Positions 35,223 to 44,280 are shown, numbered from the stretch's first letter. The stretch: 64,000 nucleotides of DNA from Brevinema_A sp051649605 (GCA_051649605.1 JBOFHK010000007.1:62001-126000), one strand, 5' to 3'. The notes: generated from the sequence alone by a model not told the origin. Translations and numbers: made by a program.

Positions 35223-36107
35223 ATGATTATAAAAACTGAAAATCGGAATCCAAAAAGTACTAATCTAGATTTAATGTCTATTCGAGAAATCATTGAGTTA
35301 TTAAATCAAGAGGATCAACTTGTTCCTTCAGCAATAGCTGCATGTACCGATCAAATCGAACAAGCGGTAACTCTTATTGTTTCTGCTCTCCACAAAGGCG
35401 GGCGTCTAATCTACATAGGAGCAGGGACTAGTGGACGTTTAGGGGTGCTTGATGCCGTAGAATGTTATCCTACTTTTGGGGTTGGAGATGATTCTGTTAC
35501 AGCACTTATGGCTGGTGGAGAACAAGCATTCATCAAAGCCCAAGAAGGAGCAGAAGATTCTAAAGAATTAGCAATCGCTGATCTAAAAAACATTAATCTT
35601 AATACAAACGATATTGTCTGTGGAATTGCAGCATCAGGACGCACTCCTTATGTCATTGGAGGGTTAGAATATGCCACTTCTTTATCCTGCAGTACTCTTG
35701 CTGTCACCTGTAATCCTGGAAGTATCGTTGGATCTCTTGCCTCCGTCGCTATAGAACCTAATCCCGGCCCTGAAGTATTAACAGGATCCACACGAATGAA
35801 AGCAGGAACTTGTCAAAAATTGATTCTCAATATGCTCTCAACCGTTAGTATGATCCAAATGGGAAAAGTTTATGAAAATCTCATGATTGATCTAAAAATC
35901 ACTAATCAAAAACTTCATGAACGTGCCTTAAGAAATATCATGGATATTACTACTTGCTCAAGAGAACTCGCTGAAGCAACACTTATCAAAACAAAGCAAG
36001 ATGTCAAATCAGCTATTCTTATGATTAGTTTGGATTGTTCTTTGGAAGAAGTCCACCAACTAATCAAAGAAAAAAGTAGTATTAGAAAAATTTTACAAAA
36101 TTCATAG
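35223..36107 (+). CDS. murQ: N-acetylmuramic acid 6-phosphate etherase
   Basis: 294-residue cytoplasmic lyase of the SIS fold that cleaves the lactyl ether of MurNAc-6-phosphate to GlcNAc-6-phosphate in cell-wall recycling. Diagnostic stretches are IYIGAGTSGRLGVLDAVEC, PTFGVG, GEQAFIKAQEGAEDS and GSTRMKAGTCQK. The ribosome site AAGGAG is strong. No MurNAc transporter (MurP) or AnmK gene is adjacent, so the substrate source is not shown here. A terminator follows. Confidence 0.95.
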   Translation: MIIKTENRNPKSTNLDLMSIREIIELLNQEDQLVPSAIAACTDQIEQAVTLIVSALHKGGRLIYIGAGTSGRLGVLDAVECYPTFGVGDDSVTALMAGGEQAFIKAQEGAEDSKELAIADLKNINLNTNDIVCGIAASGRTPYVIGGLEYATSLSCSTLAVTCNPGSIVGSLASVAIEPNPGPEVLTGSTRMKAGTCQKLILNMLSTVSMIQMGKVYENLMIDLKITNQKLHERALRNIMDITTCSRELAEATLIKTKQDVKSAILMISLDCSLEEVHQLIKEKSSIRKILQNS

Positions 36108-36142
36108 AATTAGAGTATATCAAAAGGTGTACACAAGCCAAA

Positions 36143-36171
36143 AAATAGCCCTGTATAATACAGGGCTATTT
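36143..36171. terminator. Intrinsic terminator after murQ
   Basis: AAATAGCCCTGTA pairs with TACAGGGCTATTT around a three-base loop. It is the most GC-rich terminator stem in the window and can act on both convergent genes. Confidence 0.85.
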
Positions 36172-36212
36172 GAATATTAATTTTCTAAAAATATATTAAT
36201 TAACACAAATAT

Positions 36213-36683
36213 CTATTTTTTAAGAAAGGATTGGATTTTTACATGGACTTTATCTTCCAGTTCTTCACTCATTTTCATATAGCTTTCTTTTTCTTTGACG
36301 ATCATTTCTCGTATTTTGTGCTTGAGTTTTTTTAATTCCTCAAGGCTTTCCGAAATCATTTTTTTATCGTAATTGGATTCTTTAAGATGGCAATGCTCCA
36401 TAATATCGAGACGAAGAATTTCCATTTTATGTTCTAATTCTTTAATCTGCTTAGAAAACTGGAAATGTCCACTTAGGAAGTATTCATATTCCTTATGACC
36501 CATTTGTCGTATTTCTTCAACCAATTCAACAGGTAATATTTTAGCCATCGTAAGCCAGTGGTTATGATCCGTAAAGGACTCATATTCATGCATATTGCAA
36601 CAATGATGATGTTTATGAAAACGATTATAAATCCAATGCTTAGCCCCTAAAAACTGCTCTTCTAATTTTTTTGGAAAGTCCAT
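36213..36683 (-). CDS. His-rich coiled-coil protein, function unknown
   Basis: 156 residues. The N-terminal third holds a dense cluster of His and Cys (HKHHHCCNMHEYESF, then DHNHW), which could bind a transition metal. Residues 65-150 are a long Lys/Glu-rich amphipathic helix with heptad spacing, ending in LKK. No signal peptide. The ribosome site AGGAGG is excellent and the gene is alone between terminators, so it is very likely real. The length and charge pattern loosely recall the Spy/CpxP/ZraP style of metal-binding helical proteins, but the lack of a signal peptide argues against a periplasmic chaperone. Confidence 0.75.
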   Translation of the reverse strand: MDFPKKLEEQFLGAKHWIYNRFHKHHHCCNMHEYESFTDHNHWLTMAKILPVELVEEIRQMGHKEYEYFLSGHFQFSKQIKELEHKMEILRLDIMEHCHLKESNYDKKMISESLEELKKLKHKIREMIVKEKESYMKMSEELEDKVHVKIQSFLKK

Positions 36684-36764
36684 GACTTCCTCCTTTGTTT
36701 TATTATTGTAAAGTTAGTGAATACCTAAAAAAAAGTCAAATAATTTCAAAAAAATATACTTATT

Positions 36765-36802
36765 AAATAAAAAAACACCTTTAATAAGGTATTTTTTTAT
36801 TT
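36765..36802 (-). terminator. Intrinsic terminator after the hydroxyacid dehydrogenase gene
   Basis: AAATAAAAAAACACCTT faces AAGGTATTTTTTTATTT with one C-A mismatch and a 4-nt loop, 20 bp beyond the stop codon on the minus strand. Confidence 0.75.
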
Positions 36803-36822
36803 GATTGTCTACTAAAGCTTTT

Positions 36823-37767
36823 TTATGATAAAGAATGTTGTCGAATCAGATCAAAAGAATGATTTAAATTCATTTTTTCTTCTTCTGTCATATCAATTTG
36901 AATAATGCCTTCCATCCCTGACTGACCAACAATAGCAGGAACACTTGCCACTATTCCCGTTTGCCCATATTCTCCATTCAAATAAGTCGAAATAGGAATA
37001 ATCGATTTTTCATCACGAAAAATACAGCGGATAATACGTGCCGCCGCTGCCCCTATTCCGAAAGCTGTATTTCCTTTTCTATCAATAATTTCCCAAGCCA
37101 TATCGACAATTTTTTTATGAAGCTCTTCTAAAGATTGTTTTGCATATTGCTCTGGATGGCTTTCTCGTAATTTTAAAAAGGGTTGCCCACCTATCCGTAT
37201 ACTACTCCAAATAACAGCTTGAGAATTCCCATGTTCTCCCATAGAAAATCCATAAACCGAACGAATATCAATATTTCCAGCAATTTCGGAAATAACCTGA
37301 CGTAAGCGTCCTGTATCCAAAAGTGTTCCCGTACCAATAACACGATGAGCCGGTAATCCACTTTCTTTTAGAGCTTCGTAAGTAATAATATCTACAGGAT
37401 TAGATTGAATAATAAAAATACCATTAAAACCATTATCCATCGACTCTCGAACAATAGAACGAACAATATTAACATTTTGCTTAAGTTCGACAATACGATC
37501 TCCACCTTCTGGAGGAGCAGCACTCGCTCCTATACAAATAATATCAACATCTTTTAAATCTGCATAACTCGCAACACGTACTTTGGTTTGGGAGGTAAAG
37601 AATGCTATAGCATTTGCAAGATCCCAAGCTTCTCCTTCTGCTTTTTTATGGTTACGATCAATAAGCAAAAGCTCATCCGTAATCCCTTGATTGAGAATGG
37701 TTACTGCCGTTCCAAGACCAACATTTCCTAATCCAATAATTGCAACTTTACGAGAAATTTTATTCAT
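36823..37767 (-). CDS. L-2-hydroxyacid dehydrogenase (L-HicDH-like, LDH/MDH superfamily)
   Basis: 314 residues. NAD-binding GLGNVG at residues 12-17 with the acceptor Asp D37, then IGTGTLLDTGRLR and the catalytic H179 in MGEHGNS. The stretch GTGTLLDT and GEHGNSQ matches L-2-hydroxyisocaproate dehydrogenase of lactobacilli better than true lactate or malate dehydrogenases. The substrate loop reads AAPPEGGDR, lacking both the Gln of LDH and the Arg of MDH at the discriminating position. I infer a reductase for branched or bulky 2-oxoacids, linked to amino-acid fermentation and NAD recycling. Confidence 0.8.
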   Translation of the reverse strand: MNKISRKVAIIGLGNVGLGTAVTILNQGITDELLLIDRNHKKAEGEAWDLANAIAFFTSQTKVRVASYADLKDVDIICIGASAAPPEGGDRIVELKQNVNIVRSIVRESMDNGFNGIFIIQSNPVDIITYEALKESGLPAHRVIGTGTLLDTGRLRQVISEIAGNIDIRSVYGFSMGEHGNSQAVIWSSIRIGGQPFLKLRESHPEQYAKQSLEELHKKIVDMAWEIIDRKGNTAFGIGAAAARIIRCIFRDEKSIIPISTYLNGEYGQTGIVASVPAIVGQSGMEGIIQIDMTEEEKMNLNHSFDLIRQHSLS

Positions 37768-37873
37768 ATATTCCTTCCTGATAATATCATACCACTATTA
37801 TACTATACATTTATATAAAAATCAACTGCATATATTATTACTAAGCAAATAGTTATCTACCATAAAATCCTAA

Positions 37874-37892
37874 GGAATTTATAATAAATTCC
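37874..37892. repeat. Perfect palindrome in the divergent promoter region
   Basis: GGAATTTAT and ATAAATTCC surround a single A. The palindrome contains TATAAT (37880-37885) and lies between the divergent hydroxyacid dehydrogenase and the 37928 gene, so it may be an operator. Confidence 0.45.
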
Positions 37893-37927
37893 GATACAAA
37901 TAGAGCATCCTATTCTAGGAGAATACC

Positions 37928-38851
37928 ATGTATACATTTTTTATTATACTCACCGTTTTATTTCCTATATCCTATTATACAGCCGATAACACATCTCCTG
38001 CCGTTAATATTTCTTTTATCAAACAAAATTATCAAGCATACGAACCCATTCAATTTGAAGTGTTTATCAAAAATACAGATACCCAAGAACGCTCTTTTAT
38101 CATATCTGATATTTTAGAGCAATCAATCTATTTTGAATTAAGAAGCTCACGTAACGAAATTGTAGAAATGAATCCTAAAGTTGTAGCACAATCATCCGGA
38201 GTGTTTTCTACTCCAGAACTCTACCGTAACATTACGCTAATGCCCCAAGAGTCTTTTTCTCGTCTCTTTGATCTAAGAGAGTTTTATAATATCACCCGAT
38301 ACGATACTTTTTACCTCAAAGGGATTTTTTATCCAGATCCCAATAACAGAGCCCTACAAGCTCTATCCGATTACACAGTGTTTTCCCATATTCCTTCTTC
38401 TACGGTATTACAACAAATGGTTGGGGATTCAATCAATAGAAGTAAAGAATTATCTATCCTTTCAACCTTTCTCCCTAATGAAATCATCAAAAGTTTTTTT
38501 GAATCTCTCTTTACGAAAGATTGGGAGAAATTTCTACTCCATATCAATACTGAACAACTGCTACAAAGTTTCCAAAATTATGCCAATCAATACAACCAAT
38601 CCAACGATGTTACTTTCAAATTAGAATTACTAAAACAATTTCAGCGATTTCTAACTGTTCATTGGGATATTCCTCTTACTAGTTATAAAATTACCCAAAC
38701 AACCATTCAAGAACATACTGCCTATGTAACCGTAGATGCTGTAGAAAGTATTCGGTTTACAAGTCGTCGTGTCCGCTATACTTTTACTTTGTATCGATCG
38801 GTATCAGGTTCTTGGTTGATTGTTGATTACACCGTCCTTGCTCTTAATTAA
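37928..38851 (+). CDS. Secreted protein of unknown function
   Basis: 307 residues with an N-terminal hydrophobic signal (about residues 1-20). Residues 25-150 look like an immunoglobulin-like beta-sandwich, with YEPIQFEVFIKN typical of intracellular-proteinase-inhibitor-like or BsuPI-like domains. The C-terminal 100 residues form an alpha+beta unit ending in SGSWLIVDYTVLAL, which resembles SnoaL/NTF2-type domains. Both domain ideas are impressions by eye. The ribosome site TAGGAG lies before ATG 37928. Confidence 0.65.
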   Translation: MYTFFIILTVLFPISYYTADNTSPAVNISFIKQNYQAYEPIQFEVFIKNTDTQERSFIISDILEQSIYFELRSSRNEIVEMNPKVVAQSSGVFSTPELYRNITLMPQESFSRLFDLREFYNITRYDTFYLKGIFYPDPNNRALQALSDYTVFSHIPSSTVLQQMVGDSINRSKELSILSTFLPNEIIKSFFESLFTKDWEKFLLHINTEQLLQSFQNYANQYNQSNDVTFKLELLKQFQRFLTVHWDIPLTSYKITQTTIQEHTAYVTVDAVESIRFTSRRVRYTFTLYRSVSGSWLIVDYTVLALN

Positions 38852-38881
38852 AAAGAAGTAATAGTTAGAATATTTTATTTT

Positions 38882-38910
38882 TTGCATTTTTTTGAATGAT
38901 TAGCTATAAT
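38882..38910 (+). promoter_or_regulatory. Promoter directly at the 38916 start codon
   Basis: TTGCAT (38882-38887) and TATAAT (38905-38910), 17-bp spacer. Only 5 bp separate the -10 box from ATG 38916, so the transcript would begin at or next to the start codon. Confidence 0.55.
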
Positions 38911-38915
38911 AAGAT

Positions 38916-39401
38916 ATGATAAAAAATATTTTTCTTTTTTTTAGTATTTTTTTCTTCAGTACTGTCGTATTCTCTCAAGAAATAACCACAGCCAATGTTA
39001 CCAATCTCAATTATATCACGATTCCTCAATACGAATTACCTAAGCGGTATCTTATTGATAGCTATTCTACCCTATACCCCAAAGAAAATCTTTTCCGTCG
39101 AGCAGATATTGTGTTTTTTTTATCAATTCCTATTACCATGTTTATTATGCAAAACGTTATTAATTTTATTAATATTTTTAATATCGCTTTAGACAATTAT
39201 AATTCTGATTTAGGACGAGACAATTTTGGGTTTACTTTAGGAGAGTGGAGTTATATTATATCTGCTCTAATTATGATTCCTTTAGGAGTAATGATTTATG
39301 ATACTGTTTATGTACAACAGTATCCTATCACACCATTTTTTAAACAAGACACTATTAAAGAAATTCGTGTTACTTTTAATGTCTATCGTATCAAATTTTA
39401 G
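38916..39401 (+). CDS. Small membrane protein of unknown function, probably leaderless
   Basis: 161 residues: a signal peptide ending VVFSQ, a polar segment, then two membrane helices (about residues 65-88 and 112-130) and a short C-terminal strand region. No family recognised. There is no ribosome binding sequence ahead of ATG 38916, and a near-consensus promoter ends 5 bp before it, suggesting leaderless translation. It converges on the 39416 lipoprotein gene with 14 bp between stop codons. Confidence 0.6.
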   Translation: MIKNIFLFFSIFFFSTVVFSQEITTANVTNLNYITIPQYELPKRYLIDSYSTLYPKENLFRRADIVFFLSIPITMFIMQNVINFINIFNIALDNYNSDLGRDNFGFTLGEWSYIISALIMIPLGVMIYDTVYVQQYPITPFFKQDTIKEIRVTFNVYRIKF

Positions 39402-39415
39402 AAATTTTTTATAGA

Positions 39416-41113
39416 TCATCTGAAACTATCATATTTCATCACACGAATTTTTTTACCAATTAAATCACGATAACCCACATAAGGGATATTTTCAAATATA
39501 GCTAACATCATAAAATCTGACTCTCCTGTCCCTAGATCAATGTCATTAACCCCACCTACAAGATCCCAGTTTGGGTCGTTCCATTTACTAACTGTTTGAT
39601 TGCTATTAAATGTAGAAACAGTATAAAGATCAGAACCCGAAAAGGTAATATCTATCGAATAGCCACTCCTAAAACCAGAGCCAAGATCTGTACTATTCGT
39701 GCCACCATTAAATTTCTTTACTTTTAAAACCCCTGCAATATCTCTCACAGCAATGTACAATGTCCCATCAGGGTTAACTGCAATAGATGGTTTGACAATC
39801 GACGTATTATCAATTGTTACAAAACGATCATCACCCCAAACTCCAAATCCACTAGCTTTGTCCTGATTTTTAATCGTAACAAATAACCCTGTCCTTAATT
39901 CTGTATAGGCAACATAAGGAGTACCATCATAAGCAACAGTAATGGATACATTCGTAATATTTGTGATAAGCGTACTTACCGTATTTACTACCTCTTGTGC
40001 GAGCCAGCGTGAACCCAAATAACTTTGTACCACAGCTTGATCCCTAGGATCATTGGAATTTTTACTAAGATAAGCAAGGTAAATAATACCATTAGGAGCA
40101 ATGGTCAAATTTGGATCTGCTACTCCATTCATTCCAAGATCTACCCCTACTTGTCGCCATGATTGTCCATTGTAGGTCATCACTTGAATCGTATTTATCA
40201 TAGTATAAGCAATATAAAGTTTTTTATCAAACGGAGAAATAACCAAATCAGTATAACGGACATTCTGAGTAGGAAGGGAAGCGCTTATATCTTCCCAAGA
40301 AACACCATTATATTTCATCACCAATACTTGTCCTGAAGAACTTGTATAAGCTACATAAGGAGTTCCATTAGAGGAAATAGCGATTGATGGGTGATTTACT
40401 TCATTATGAGGCAAATCCGCTAGTTTTACCCACGCTCTCGCCATATTTTTTGGAGTAAAGCTAATTTGATCAACAGTCAGCCAATAATCAGCCCCTAAAT
40501 CTTTATACACTATAAGAGAGTTATTAGTCAGTTCGATACCGAGGTATTTTCTCCTTCCTCCATCATTTACAGAATAATACGCTTTTTTACATCCTTCAAG
40601 AGCTTCAATAAAAGTATAATTCCGAGACGAGATAAAACCTGTTGCCTCATCCAAAACCACAGGCGTTCCATCAATTAGTTCAAATGATCCTGCAGTAGAG
40701 TTTTTAAATATAGATGCTCGATAATGTTTTATGGTATACTTATTTTCCACTTGGAAATTGACATTTTCTTTCCTATTCCAATAAATTTCTCCACCATTTT
40801 TATAGAATGTAATAGCAGTATCACTTTCGAACTCTACTCCTAGGTATTTGGTTATTCCTTTATCATTCACGGAATAGATTTTTTGTTTACCATTATCGAG
40901 TGATTCAAGAAAAGTATATTTAATTTTATCTCCCTCTAAAATATCTCCACGCTCATTTACCGCAACCATAATACCTTCAAATAATTGGTATTTGGCAAAT
41001 TCTTGCTGGGGTAAAGTATCAGGAACATCAGGAGTAGTAGAACAAGTTACCAAAAAAATAGACATCACTATAGATATAATTATCAGAGAATATAGATTGA
41101 TTTTCTTTAACAT
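39416..41113 (-). CDS. Lipoprotein with duplicated module and beta-propeller-like domain
   Basis: 565 residues. The signal peptide ends in the lipobox LVTC with C24. Two copies of a roughly 65-residue module follow (about residues 47-112 and 149-211), each reading YTFxExL, YSVNDxG, KYLGxE and a closing YW. From about 225 to the end there are repeated strands of the type PSIAISSNGTPYVAYT and PNLTIAPNGIIYLAYL, forming a likely seven- or eight-bladed propeller similar to sialidase-like or BNR-containing surface proteins. No catalytic residues can be assigned. Probably an extracellular binding lipoprotein. Confidence 0.75.
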   Translation of the reverse strand: MLKKINLYSLIIISIVMSIFLVTCSTTPDVPDTLPQQEFAKYQLFEGIMVAVNERGDILEGDKIKYTFLESLDNGKQKIYSVNDKGITKYLGVEFESDTAITFYKNGGEIYWNRKENVNFQVENKYTIKHYRASIFKNSTAGSFELIDGTPVVLDEATGFISSRNYTFIEALEGCKKAYYSVNDGGRRKYLGIELTNNSLIVYKDLGADYWLTVDQISFTPKNMARAWVKLADLPHNEVNHPSIAISSNGTPYVAYTSSSGQVLVMKYNGVSWEDISASLPTQNVRYTDLVISPFDKKLYIAYTMINTIQVMTYNGQSWRQVGVDLGMNGVADPNLTIAPNGIIYLAYLSKNSNDPRDQAVVQSYLGSRWLAQEVVNTVSTLITNITNVSITVAYDGTPYVAYTELRTGLFVTIKNQDKASGFGVWGDDRFVTIDNTSIVKPSIAVNPDGTLYIAVRDIAGVLKVKKFNGGTNSTDLGSGFRSGYSIDITFSGSDLYTVSTFNSNQTVSKWNDPNWDLVGGVNDIDLGTGESDFMMLAIFENIPYVGYRDLIGKKIRVMKYDSFR

Positions 41114-41213
41114 GATCCCTCTATTTTATCTAGATTAAAAAATAATATTAAATTATCATATCTTTCTAAAGATATTTTACATTATTTTTACAAAAAAAAC
41201 AATACAATAAAGA

Positions 41214-41942
41214 TTATTTCCATTCTAATATTTTATTCAAAAACGACTTAAGTAAAGGATTTTGAGGTGATTCGAACAGTTTTTTACTGTCATTATACTC
41301 AATTATTTTACCACTATGAAGAAACATGACTGTTTCACAAGCCAAGCGAGCAAATCCCATCTCATGAGTAACCAAAATAATATGTTGCCCCTCTAAAGTA
41401 AGCTCATGAACCATATCTAATACTTCGGAAGTATATTCAGGATCTAACGCAGAAGTTGGTTCGTCTAGTAATAATAATTTAGGATTCACAACAACAGCTC
41501 GGACAATAGCAATCCTCTGGCATTGCCCCCCTGACAATTGATGGGGATACTTATGAGCATCCTTATCCAAGCCGAAGCGTTCTAATAATTGATACACTTG
41601 TTGCTTGGCAGTCTCTATAGGGATATTAAATACTTCTGTCAATGGTAATAGAATATTTTGAACCCCTGTAAGATGAGGAAATAAACCATTACTTTGAAAA
41701 ACAAAACCTATTTTTTTATACCAATCATGATTTTGCACAAAATTAATAAGCTGATGATCAAAATAAAAATTACCTTGGCTCGGATAAATCAAGCCACCTA
41801 AAATTTTTAATAATGTAGACTTCCCACCACCCGAAGGTCCAATAATTGCTAAACTAGAACACTCATCCTCAAAATTGAGATGGTTTAATACCAAATTATC
41901 TTGATCAAATTGGTGACTTAACTCTTCAAATCTAATATACAT
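41214..41942 (-). CDS. Polar amino-acid ABC transporter ATPase (GlnQ/HisP type)
   Basis: 242 residues. Walker A GPSGGGKST, signature LSGGQCQRI and Walker B LLLLDEPTSALDPEYTSEVL are intact, with the switch His in LVTHEMGFARLAC. It overlaps the permease gene by 11 bp. With the upstream permease and binding protein it makes a complete importer for a polar amino acid. Confidence 0.92.
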   Translation of the reverse strand: MYIRFEELSHQFDQDNLVLNHLNFEDECSSLAIIGPSGGGKSTLLKILGGLIYPSQGNFYFDHQLINFVQNHDWYKKIGFVFQSNGLFPHLTGVQNILLPLTEVFNIPIETAKQQVYQLLERFGLDKDAHKYPHQLSGGQCQRIAIVRAVVVNPKLLLLDEPTSALDPEYTSEVLDMVHELTLEGQHIILVTHEMGFARLACETVMFLHSGKIIEYNDSKKLFESPQNPLLKSFLNKILEWK

Positions 41943-42690
41943 AGCTATATTTTTTCTCCAAGTATCGGCTTAATATAATAATTGGGTACGTTAGTAAAAA
42001 GTATAAAAAACCCAAAAAGAAATAATTTTCAAATAAAGCATAATTAATAGAGCTTATTTCTTGGGTTGTCTGCGTTAATTCAATAACAGCCACTACCGAT
42101 AATAAAGATGAGTCTTTAATAATAGAAGCAAACTGCCCCGCTAAAGCAGGCATTATTCTAATAATTAATTGAGGAATAATTACCAGCGATAACACCTGTT
42201 TTTTGTTGAGACCTATAGCTTGGGCGATTTCATATTGTTGCTTATCAATAGAAACAAGTCCACCTCTAATAATCTCACTAATATAAGCTCCTTCAAAAAT
42301 GGAGAGAATTAAAATCCCTGCAATATATCGATTATCTATACCCCAAGCTGTTCCTACAATATAATAAAAAAAGAAAATCTGAACTAACAAAGGAGTCCCT
42401 CGAATAATCTGCACATAACATTGACAAAAATAAGAAACTAATAGCAATCTGGAACGAATCCCCACTGCAGTAATAACGCCAATCAACATACTAAGTATTA
42501 ACGAGAAAAAACTAATGATGATCGTCATGATCAAACCATTAATCAATCTCGTTTTATACTCAGATAATACAGAAAAATTAAACGATAATCCTAATTTTTG
42601 AAGAGTAACTAGAGTAAATATATAAATTAACAATGCTAATATTGATATATTTAATAACCGCATTACTCTCGAAGGTTTTTCAATAGACAT
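41932..42690 (-). CDS. Polar amino-acid ABC transporter permease (HisM/GlnP type)
   Basis: 252 residues with about five membrane helices. RLINGLIMTIIISFFSLILS begins the family domain, and the EAA loop region around EIAQAIGLNKKQVLSLVIIP is conserved. A single permease gene suggests a homodimeric pore. It lies 19 bp downstream of the binding-protein gene. Confidence 0.92.
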   Translation of the reverse strand: MSIEKPSRVMRLLNISILALLIYIFTLVTLQKLGLSFNFSVLSEYKTRLINGLIMTIIISFFSLILSMLIGVITAVGIRSRLLLVSYFCQCYVQIIRGTPLLVQIFFFYYIVGTAWGIDNRYIAGILILSIFEGAYISEIIRGGLVSIDKQQYEIAQAIGLNKKQVLSLVIIPQLIIRIMPALAGQFASIIKDSSLLSVVAVIELTQTTQEISSINYALFENYFFLGFLYFLLTYPIIILSRYLEKKYSYVY

Positions 42691-42709
42691 AGCGGTTGTC
42701 CCTTAAGTT

Positions 42710-43498
42710 TTAGAAGAAAAATTCTAGTCCTTGTTTGTCAAATTCTTGTTTTTCTACTTCTAGGTATTTTTTTGTTAAAGTATCAAAACCATTATTTGCT
42801 TTATACTCTATAAGAAATTCATTAACTTGACTCACTAATTGGGTATTACCTTTTTTGATGGCCATTCCCCATTGTTCGATCTCTTTAACATCTTGATCGA
42901 TAGCAAGCATTTTAGTAGTTTCTCGATTTCTTTGGTAATTGTTATAGATCGTAAGCTGATCGTATAAAAGAGCATCTGCTTTACCTTGTAGAACTTCTGT
43001 TAATGCAGCACTCTCACTACTAAAGGAATTAACCACCGCATTGGTAAGATTTTTTTGTGCAAATAAAAATGGGGAAGTTCCTTGTTTGACAGAGACCACT
43101 CGGCCTGGTTGATTGAGATCCGTAATAGAATTTACTGGAGAATTAATATTGACAAGCATCGCAATACGAGCTTGAGCATAAGGATCTGAAAATTCTACTT
43201 GAGCTTTACGATCTTCGGTAATTGTCATCGAAGAAATCACAATATCCACCTTACCAGTTTGTAAAGCAGGAATCAATCCCGTCCATGCTGTGTTTTCGAT
43301 TACAACTTTTTTACCTAAAAATTCTCCTAAGGCATAAGCTAAATCAACACTTACTCCTATAGGATCTCCTTCCGAGTTTTTCGTCTCAAATGGTGGATAT
43401 GCTAATTCCATTCCAACTACTAAGGTATCTGATTTTGATTGAGCACAAGCTCCAAGCAATAATAACAAACCCACAGTGCTTAAATATAAATTTTTCAT
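42710..43498 (-). CDS. Amino-acid-binding lipoprotein of ABC transporter (SBP family 3)
   Basis: 262 residues. Lipobox LLGAC with C18 anchors it to the membrane. The mature protein has the SBP_bac_3 pattern: VVGMELAYPPFETKNSEGDP, IGVSVDLAYALGE, then GKVDIVISSMTITEDRKAQV, which carries the alpha-amino-acid contact residues. First gene of its three-gene operon, with its own promoter. The exact ligand is not readable. Confidence 0.92.
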   Translation of the reverse strand: MKNLYLSTVGLLLLLGACAQSKSDTLVVGMELAYPPFETKNSEGDPIGVSVDLAYALGEFLGKKVVIENTAWTGLIPALQTGKVDIVISSMTITEDRKAQVEFSDPYAQARIAMLVNINSPVNSITDLNQPGRVVSVKQGTSPFLFAQKNLTNAVVNSFSSESAALTEVLQGKADALLYDQLTIYNNYQRNRETTKMLAIDQDVKEIEQWGMAIKKGNTQLVSQVNEFLIEYKANNGFDTLTKKYLEVEKQEFDKQGLEFFF

Positions 43499-43524
43499 TG
43501 ATAACTCCTATCGATTTCTATTTA

Positions 43525-43553
43525 ATTATAGCATAAATGATATCAAATACCAA
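43525..43553 (-). promoter_or_regulatory. Candidate promoter of the amino-acid transporter operon
   Basis: Minus strand TTGGTA (43553-43548) and TATAAT (43530-43525), 17-bp spacer, 26 bp before the binding-protein start codon. Confidence 0.6.
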
Positions 43554-43590
43554 ATCTATTTAAAAATATTAAAACAATAATATCATATTT

Positions 43591-43620
43591 TTGACAAAAA
43601 TTGCAAAATCTTTTTATAAT
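43591..43620 (+). promoter_or_regulatory. Consensus promoter of the 43652 gene
   Basis: TTGACA (43591-43596) and TATAAT (43615-43620), both consensus, 18-bp spacer, 31 bp before ATG 43652. Confidence 0.75.
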
Positions 43621-43651
43621 ATGTATGATATAAATATTAAAGAGGTATCTT

Positions 43652-44272
43652 ATGAGATTCTATTTGCTCCTTTTTTTACCAATTTTGCTCCACACACAAT
43701 ATGCTACCCCTTTTCCCCCTCTCCCCACAAGAGAGATATTAGAGACAAATATAATATCAGAATACACAGAACCTTTATCTAACGATAACATCGTGGAAGA
43801 TACTACCCCTGAAAATAACACACTTCCTAACACGAACCTCTATTCCCCTCCTTATAAAACCTCCAACTATCGACGATTTAAAACCAAAAAAATCCCCCAA
43901 CTTCTTACTTCTGAAGGAATGCTCCAAAATTTGGATAATTCTTATTGGAGTTTGAAATTTCATTCTCACCCAGATATTGCTTTATACGAAAACATGACGC
44001 TCCATTTCAAAGATAATAAACTCAATCTCAAAGCAATCGGTTACACCCAAGAACTTCTCGAAGATTTAAGCTTTCTTTTAAGCCCTGTTAAAATGTTTAA
44101 ACCCAATGAAGGGATTTTTGCTTATTCTGATCCCAAAGGTCAGATTTATTTTGTCTACCTTCATCTGTTACTACAGCACCTACTCGCCATGAAAATAGTA
44201 ACAAGCTATGAAGAAGCTGAACAAGTATCTCAACAAAGTCTGACCGAACTTGGTATCTTTACTTTACAATAA
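43652..44272 (+). CDS. Secreted protein of unknown function
   Basis: 206 residues with a short signal peptide (about residues 1-16) and a Pro/Asn/Thr-rich N-terminal linker to about residue 65. A compact C-terminal domain follows from YWSLKFHSHPDIALYEN to the end. No family recognised. It has a strong promoter and an AGAGG ribosome site, so it is likely expressed. It ends 8 bp before the tRNA-Ser promoter. Confidence 0.65.
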   Translation: MRFYLLLFLPILLHTQYATPFPPLPTREILETNIISEYTEPLSNDNIVEDTTPENNTLPNTNLYSPPYKTSNYRRFKTKKIPQLLTSEGMLQNLDNSYWSLKFHSHPDIALYENMTLHFKDNKLNLKAIGYTQELLEDLSFLLSPVKMFKPNEGIFAYSDPKGQIYFVYLHLLLQHLLAMKIVTSYEEAEQVSQQSLTELGIFTLQ

Positions 44273-44280
44273 AATTACTC

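Noticed and set aside
41158..41175. Short palindrome ATATCTTT-CT-AAAGATAT as terminator of the amino-acid transporter operon
   Set aside because: The stem is only eight A/T-rich pairs with no T-run on the correct strand, so it is too weak to call.
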